Source: Pezicula radicicola (Eukaryota; Ascomycota; Leotiomycetes; Helotiales; Dermateaceae). From it: DNA of 64,000 bases. The stretch lies in contig PDUO01000010.1 of the NCBI GenBank assembly GCA_003008705.1, positions 682,001-746,000 on the forward strand, given 5' to 3'. The position numbers and the translations under genes are program-made. Numbering within the stretch: the stretch's first letter is position 1; each line of letters starts with the position of its first letter. Of this stretch, positions 58,387 through 64,000 are shown one piece after another. The notes under the pieces were generated by a model that saw only the letters and a program-made list of their open reading frames with translations, did not search any database and was not told the DNA's origin.

Positions 58387-59225
58387 CTAGTTGTATGTGT
58401 CGTCATGATCATATGCTCCTCGCTGTCCATAACCGTAGTGTATGCCTCGGGATGCACGCCCAGCACGGCCTCGTAAACCAACACGCGGAGAGCGTACATC
58501 ACTCCCAGTACTGACAACACTACCAGTATCCCAACGCTGTTTCTTTGGTATCTTCGCGGTGGCAGCATCTTGGCTAACCCTGAATTCAGATTCACCATCG
58601 GGGTAATCGCCGATACTGCTAGCACCAACATCACTGCCAGCGTAAGGGCCATTAAGTTGTCTTCTAAGAGCTTCCTCCTGTTGCGGGTGTTAGATCCTGA
58701 TAAGAAGGTAAGGAGGGAGGTTGAGGGGTCGTTCTTACATCGATAGTAGACTGTAAGCGCTCTAAGATAGCAATTTGCTCATCCCAGAGAGCGATCTATT
58801 ATATCTTCACATTAGCCTCATCTCATCATCACAACTACCCAGAATCAAAACTAGCAGGAAAGGAATAGGGAAAAAACGAACCTGGTTCTCAACATTCTTC
58901 CGAGCCTCGTCCACTTCCAATCTTGCTGCCTGAGCGACAACCATGTAGCAATTTACTACCACAAACAAGAAACGCGAGAATAGGATTTCCTGTGACTGGG
59001 ATAAGAGGTTGAAGTTGGTGAAGGTGAGAAGGTACTTGGTGATTATTGGGAGAGCATAAGAGATGGGCGTGGTGAGGATGATGAAGTATGTAACTGTTGA
59101 TCGATCAATGTTACTACGCCGCTTGTTTGGACAAGAGTAGGGGATCGGGAAGGGTACAAACTCAGAGTAACGGTGGGACTGCTGAAGAACGCGTATACGC
59201 TACTAGAGGCGATGGTGAAAGACAT
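58387..59225 (-). CDS. Small fungal membrane protein of unknown function
   Basis: Exons 59225-59162, 59093-58882, 58795-58739 and 58677-58387 give 207 residues in frame, although no long ORF marks the last exon. The first two exons form hydrophobic segments (VTLITYFIILTTPISYALP and LFSRFLFVVVNCYMVVAQ), then a heptad-like cytosolic stretch (EVDEARKNVENQ, IALWDEQIAILERLQ) and a disordered tail with RSPRVGLRGRAGRASRG and a Tyr/Asp/His-rich end. The donor of intron 1 is GTTTGT, which is uncommon. I do not recognise the family. The competing frame at 58652-58374 is hydrophobic but does not connect to the upstream exons. Confidence 0.62.
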
Positions 59226-59841
59226 CTTGAGAATGGCGATGTTGTTTCGAAAGTCAGTTGTTGGAGAGCAGTCTGATTGGTGATGTTGTTAAGAGAGGTT
59301 GCGTGTTGAATTTGAGTGTGAAAGTGAAAGAAGTTGGTGTTGCAGATATCATCAGCCTCGTACTGTAATCAGATTCGGTCGATTGGTGAATAGCCCAACC
59401 TTGAATGTGAAATCGTCAAATTGGGTAGGACTCAGTCGCAAGGCACCAGGCAAACACAACCTCGCTAATTTTAGGGCACTTGAAAAATAAACTTAAGAAG
59501 TTTCCTCCGCAGTCAGTTATTAAGCAAGTCAATTACTCAACTCAAGTTAGTCATTCTAGGAAACTTAGTCACTTAATTCAAGTAACTTATTTAGATCAAA
59601 CCAGAGTTATTCAATTGAGTTGATCAAACCAAGTAGACCCTTCGGGTCAAGTGAGGAATGCATCTTTCATTGATTCACCCTCTAGCCATTGCCACAAGAC
59701 TAAGTCGTACCAACTTCAAACTCACTCTGCAGAAGGTCATATTCAAAATGATTCCCATTCAAACATATTTATCATTATTGATTCGTAGAGGGTAAAAATA
59801 CAATGACTATTATACACAGGATTAAACTCAGTTGAAAAGCC
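59226..59841. other. Intergenic with dispersed motif
   Basis: About 615 bp. A cluster of TTACTCA/AGTCACTTAA-type words lies at 59515-59640 and is shared in degenerate form with other intergenic stretches of this window. Confidence 0.45.
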
Positions 59842-62800
59842 TCATTCCAGCTCGAAAGGACCATCCGAGGATTTCACAGTCTGGGTCCACGACTCACTGC
59901 CCTCGATTCTTTGCTGTCGACCAGCAGCCATCCTTTTCATCATGAGATCCGATGGTGCATTTAGCGACGTATCATCTGTTGAAGTCGAGAATTCTTTAGC
60001 ACGTGGATTCAGCTTGGGCGGTACAACTGCTGCTTCCGGGACGGCGATAACACAGTCTTCGTTCCCAGAACTAACATCAGCTTCCATGATACTACAATCT
60101 AGCACGTCTGCTGATTTTGGTAACCCATCGTCATCATCATGCTTAATAGAACCACAAGCTATCTGCAATGTATCAGGACGGAGTGCAATAGAAGCATCAT
60201 CCTCAGAAACATGCCTAGCGGGAACAATTGGCACTACATCTTCATCATCATGCCCAAAAGATCCACAAGACACCTGTAGTGTATGAGGACGGAGAATAGG
60301 GGATGAAGTGTTGTCAGAGCCAGTTTCCGGTAGCTGACTAGTGGAACCATCCAATCCATGATGATCCCTCCTGTTTCCGCCTATACCAACTGATGGGTTT
60401 TCACTGATTCTCTCACAACGTGACTGCCATTCCTCGGATGTTGACGATGATAGAAGTTTACTACATTCACGGCATGAATCTTGACCCCCTTGCGCGATGA
60501 ACTGGCATGTAAATTTAGATGATGCAGAACTCGAGCTCCCTGTGTTATGCCGAGGATTGCTTGGTGGTGGTATTTTGACTAAGTCTTCAAGGCGTCTTTC
60601 AGCCAGCTCAGCCCTGCTCTTCCAGAAATGGATCTCCCTGTTCGCCTGTGCAAGTTTCTCAGTAAGGGTCTCGACAGCCGAGTCAGCTTTGTTCGCAAGT
60701 TGTAGCTTTAATTTTTCTAGATCCGCAATCGCTGGATTTATTCGATCGTCAAGCTGTTGAGTAAGATGCACCAAATCTTCCGTTCTTCTGGATAAACGCT
60801 GTTGTAAAATCGTTGTGTACTTACCGGGGGAGCTATCTGAAGCATCGAGTGAAGACGGCACCGATTCTAGAAGCTCCTTGGGTGTATGGCGAGGTTGCAG
60901 GGGATGAGCTATGTTGTTTCCGGCTAAGTCTCGTGAGTTGTCACTTGCCGCTAATGAATCTGGGTTAGTAGAAACATTAGAAGCCTCTGCGTTTTGTTTC
61001 TGAGGCTCTCCAGCCCAAGTGAATGGTCGACCCACATCCACAGAGCAGATAGCACCATCAAAAGTTACGGGGATGTGGGTTGGTGTTTGCATAGGGGGTG
61101 ATGCCTTCAAAGCTTCAGGATGGGAAAGTTTTAACTCGAGTGGTGATTTCGACGTGATCACTCCTAAACTGTGCTCCGTCGTGGTAATGGGCCGAAGCGG
61201 CGTATTATCCTCTAACGATATCCGGAGAATTCTTCGTGGTGGGAACAGTTTCGGTGGTGAGTTTGTAGATGGGGAATCCTTTGGCTGAACAATGTGGGCT
61301 TGTTGCATATTCATGGCCTTACGAGGCGTGTTAAGCGATCTGGTTGACTTTGTTGACCTCATGGAGTTTTGAGATTTAGAGGGCGTAGGAGTATTCCGAG
61401 TGTAAGAGGCAAGTAAGTTCTGCTTGGGCGTACCAATCTGCGGAAGTCTTGTCGGCGAAACGGCTTTTGCATCTGCCGTATCAAACTTTGCTGCTAAAGC
61501 CTTGACGCTACTCCCACGACTCATTGTCCCAACCAGTTTACCACCTCTAGGCCGCGGAATTGAGGAAGTCGCAGAATCAGCCACAGCTACATCTGAACGT
61601 TCCTTGCCTTTTGTGGAATCCGGTGGCACTGATCGTTCCCCCCCGGACCTTCGCTCCGCCGGAGTCTTTTTTTCCGTATTGTTGTCCAAGATATTATCCG
61701 AACGACTGCTTCGTGTTGATGATAGAGTAAGTAGTTTGGATGACGAAGCTTCACTTTTTCTACAGGATGTGATCTCACCTCCATTTTGATGAGATTTCGC
61801 TGTATATTCCGGCTGCTCTTCAGACCTAGTAAATCTTCCTTTAGCCTTAGAGGGCCGATGAGTATCAGCAGTTTTGTGGTTGCCAGTAAACTGTTTCTTA
61901 CTCTCCGATCTTCTTGGTGCCATTACTTTTTGCTTTGCACCCATTTCGACGTCAACCGCCTCGTCTAGTGACTCGAGAGCTTCCGCAAGTTCGGCTAAAG
62001 ATGCTATATCATCATCATGTGATACTCGAGCGAGTGGGTCTTTGCTAGTATTTTGATATGAAGAATCCTGCGTCCTTGAATTAAATCTTCGATTTGGAAT
62101 TGATAGTGACGGCATCGAAGCCTTTCCAGGTTCGCTGTCCGCGAGTCGACGGACTTGACTAGATATAAGGCTTTTGATGGCGGGGGCCTCAAGAGATGCC
62201 TTGGTAACCATTACACTTGGAAGATGAGATAACTCATCTGCTGGAACAGTTGAGCTAGAAGGCAGAACGGACAAATTATTCCCCCCACGCAACTGCTTGG
62301 AGACAGATATAGGTAACATATGAGGTAAAGTCGGCGAATCATTTGTTTGATATGCTTTCCCTGAATAGGGCCGGGAAGGGGTTGAAGTTTGGGCAGTGGG
62401 CGAGTCGCTTTTTGTGAGGATTGTCCAAACTGGTTTTGCCGAATTGACTTCACGCAAGGATGTAGCTTTGTCTTGCACATCCTCTTTACACGGTGACTCC
62501 TCAACGGTCGGTGAGAGAATACTCAGAGACCTTGTGCCTGAAATCTTGTGACTTGAAAGCGGCTTTGGCCTGGACCTTTGCTTCTTTACTCGCAAACTGT
62601 CTCCAGAATCATGACTGTTTACTGCACTTCTTTTCGGGAACTCGTGACCTGAATTGAAGATATTAGAGATTTCAGTTTGCAGGAATAGCATAAGAGTTCT
62701 TACGTGGTTTTGGAGTCGGTGAGCTGTCTCTAGCTGTAGCACGCGTAGCAATATTCTCTATTTCCCAGTCTCGTGGTTTCCGCAACATAAATGATTCCGA

Positions 62801-64000
62801 GGCTGATGGTCTTAACATGGGCGGGCGTTGCTGTGGGCCCCTCACTGCAAGACTTTTATGACCTTTGACGGATGTGAGTGCTCCTAGTTCTTTCAAATGG
62901 CGAACCACATCCCGCCAATGAGTAATGAGCATTTCCATGACGCTATTAGCAACGTTCACCTTATCGACATGTGCTTGGAGTGACATCGTGCCATCACCGC
63001 TACTCCTACTCTTCCTATTCTTCTCCTTCCGAGACTTGGGCAAACCAATGGGAACGACAGTGAGGCCTCTCTGGGGACTTCCTAGATGTATGTTGTACAA
63101 GTCTAAGGTATCACCTATAAGAAGTGGACCAAAGATGACACCCAACGAGCCGTAACCCATCAAGTCAAATGTTGGCAGAGGTCTTCCGGTGCCACTTTCC
63201 CTACGCGTCGTCTCCGCCGCTCGACCTATCATGCATAGAAGTCCTAGAACTGCACATATAAGCTCGCGTCTGTAATGCGACTTTAGCGTAGCAATTGCCA
63301 AAGCAATGAGTCTTGCACGGACTTTGCTCTGCTTCGTCCTAGTCAATTCGGGATCGCCGCTCAAATGGCTTTGGATTGAAACGAAGGTATCAAATAGTTG
63401 CAAAGAACCTAGGATCCCCCCAGGCAATCCGGAGAGAAACTTTTTGAACGTTGAAGCGACATCGTGCACATCGCACTTGATGTGTTCCGGGAGATTTGGA
63501 TATGCCACAGTACCGGCAACCATGGCTCCATCATGTCCCATATTGCAATAATGATTATACAAGGCATTGACAACGCTATGTGAACCGGGAATCCTGAAGA
63601 TTCCTCTGGCACTGGAGCCTAAGATTTAGTTAGTAGTAGCCTCTTAGGAAGATGCAGGAGAGAACGTACCATACTGTACTAAATACTGAGCAGTGGCACG
63701 AAAACACGTTGGTATTGAAAGGCTACCCGTAGCGTATTCGGCAGGTAGATAAAAAAGACTCAATCCACACAGGCGGACAAGGTCTTGGAGGTTCATGTCT
63801 TTCAACGGGTCCTTCCTTAGTTTCAGTTTGCGGCGCATAGAAAGATCACTAATACTGCGTTTCGGTACGATCGATTTCTCGCTCTTCAACTTGATTGTTT
63901 GGCTGTTCACAGTCGATGAAGATTTTCTAAGGATCTTGCGAGAAAACCAACTCCCAGTTTTATCCGCGGTAAGGGTTGGAGAGTCGAACTGCGAGAAATG
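59842..64000 (-). CDS. RhoGAP domain protein (5' end outside window)
   Basis: Visible exons are 64000-63670, 63618-62704 and 62648-59842; they join in frame to 1350 residues and a stop. The N-terminal part is the RhoGAP domain: the catalytic arginine lies in SARGIFRIPGSHSVVN (arginine finger region across intron 1), then CDVHDVASTFKKFLSGLPGGIL and MGYGSLGVIFGPLLIGD. A long Ser/Thr/Pro-rich disordered region follows, with basic patches, and a coiled coil (coded about 60850-60600) with heptads such as LVHLTQQLDDRINPAIADLEKLKLQLA. It stimulates GTP hydrolysis by Rho-type GTPases in polarity or wall control. The 5' end lies beyond 64000. Confidence 0.88.

Noticed and set aside
58374..58652. Hydrophobic 92-residue minus-strand protein
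   Set aside because: It overlaps the last exon of the 58387-59225 gene in a different frame; only the other frame connects through correct splice sites to the upstream exons.
1..64000. CRISPR arrays, rRNA and tRNA genes
   Set aside because: I looked on both strands and found no spaced identical repeats, no rRNA-like sequence and no convincing tRNA; the window is eukaryotic nuclear DNA.

Overview
The window is nuclear DNA of a filamentous ascomycete. Almost every gene is split by short GT-AG introns (about 45-70 nt), intergenic DNA is AT-rich, and the proteins are fungal forms (SPT21/Ams2-type GATA protein, SWC3, RTC5, RCF1, 2EXR protein, fungal ER-transporter-like protein, CorA-like protein). 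Gene content and families such as the CorA-like and C14 caspase-like proteins suggest Pezizomycotina, probably Leotiomycetes; that rank is inference, not shown directly. I rebuilt exon joins by hand from splice signals, reading phase and protein-family continuity. Every complete model listed closes in frame except those flagged as broken.

Layout. 1-3473: 3' part of a large BRE4-type membrane protein. 3810-4884: DUF1295 membrane protein. 6178-7472: secreted Ala/Ser-rich protein. 8764-11159: eight-exon cytochrome P450. 12017-14684: CorA-like membrane protein in seven exons. 15761-17703: RTC5. 18235-20953: divergent RCF1 and threonine dehydratase (ILV1). 21348-23400: mitochondrial bL36m and histone N-acetyltransferase NAT4. 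24385-25906: alpha/beta hydrolase with an apparent one-base frameshift and a GC-AG intron. 26362-30270: N-myristoyltransferase and an ABHD12-like hydrolase with an 8-nt microexon. 30753-32489: SWC3.

32943-42250 is the unusual part. An intact 885-residue C14 caspase-like protein is followed head-to-tail by a decayed paralogue. Beyond it lies gene-poor DNA with a Ty1/copia reverse-transcriptase relic bounded by inverted 38-nt repeats, an LTR with primer-binding site, and a truncated M20 peptidase pseudogene. From 42254 conserved genes resume: RPA3, SPT21/Ams2, 3-hydroxyisobutyryl-CoA hydrolase, SmD2, dihydroxyacetone kinase, exosome CSL4, a 2EXR protein, a small membrane protein, and a RhoGAP gene running off the right edge.

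The genes do not form one pathway. Most are housekeeping: mitochondrial function (RCF1, bL36m, EHD3, ILV1), chromatin and DNA (SWC3, SPT21, NAT4, RPA3), RNA (SmD2, CSL4) and lipid modification (NMT1; RTC5 carries an N-myristoylation-type N-terminus). Several neighbours are divergent pairs sharing short promoters. The best candidate for something undescribed is the C14 caspase-like pair, which carries a conserved roughly 80-residue module after the protease-like domain.
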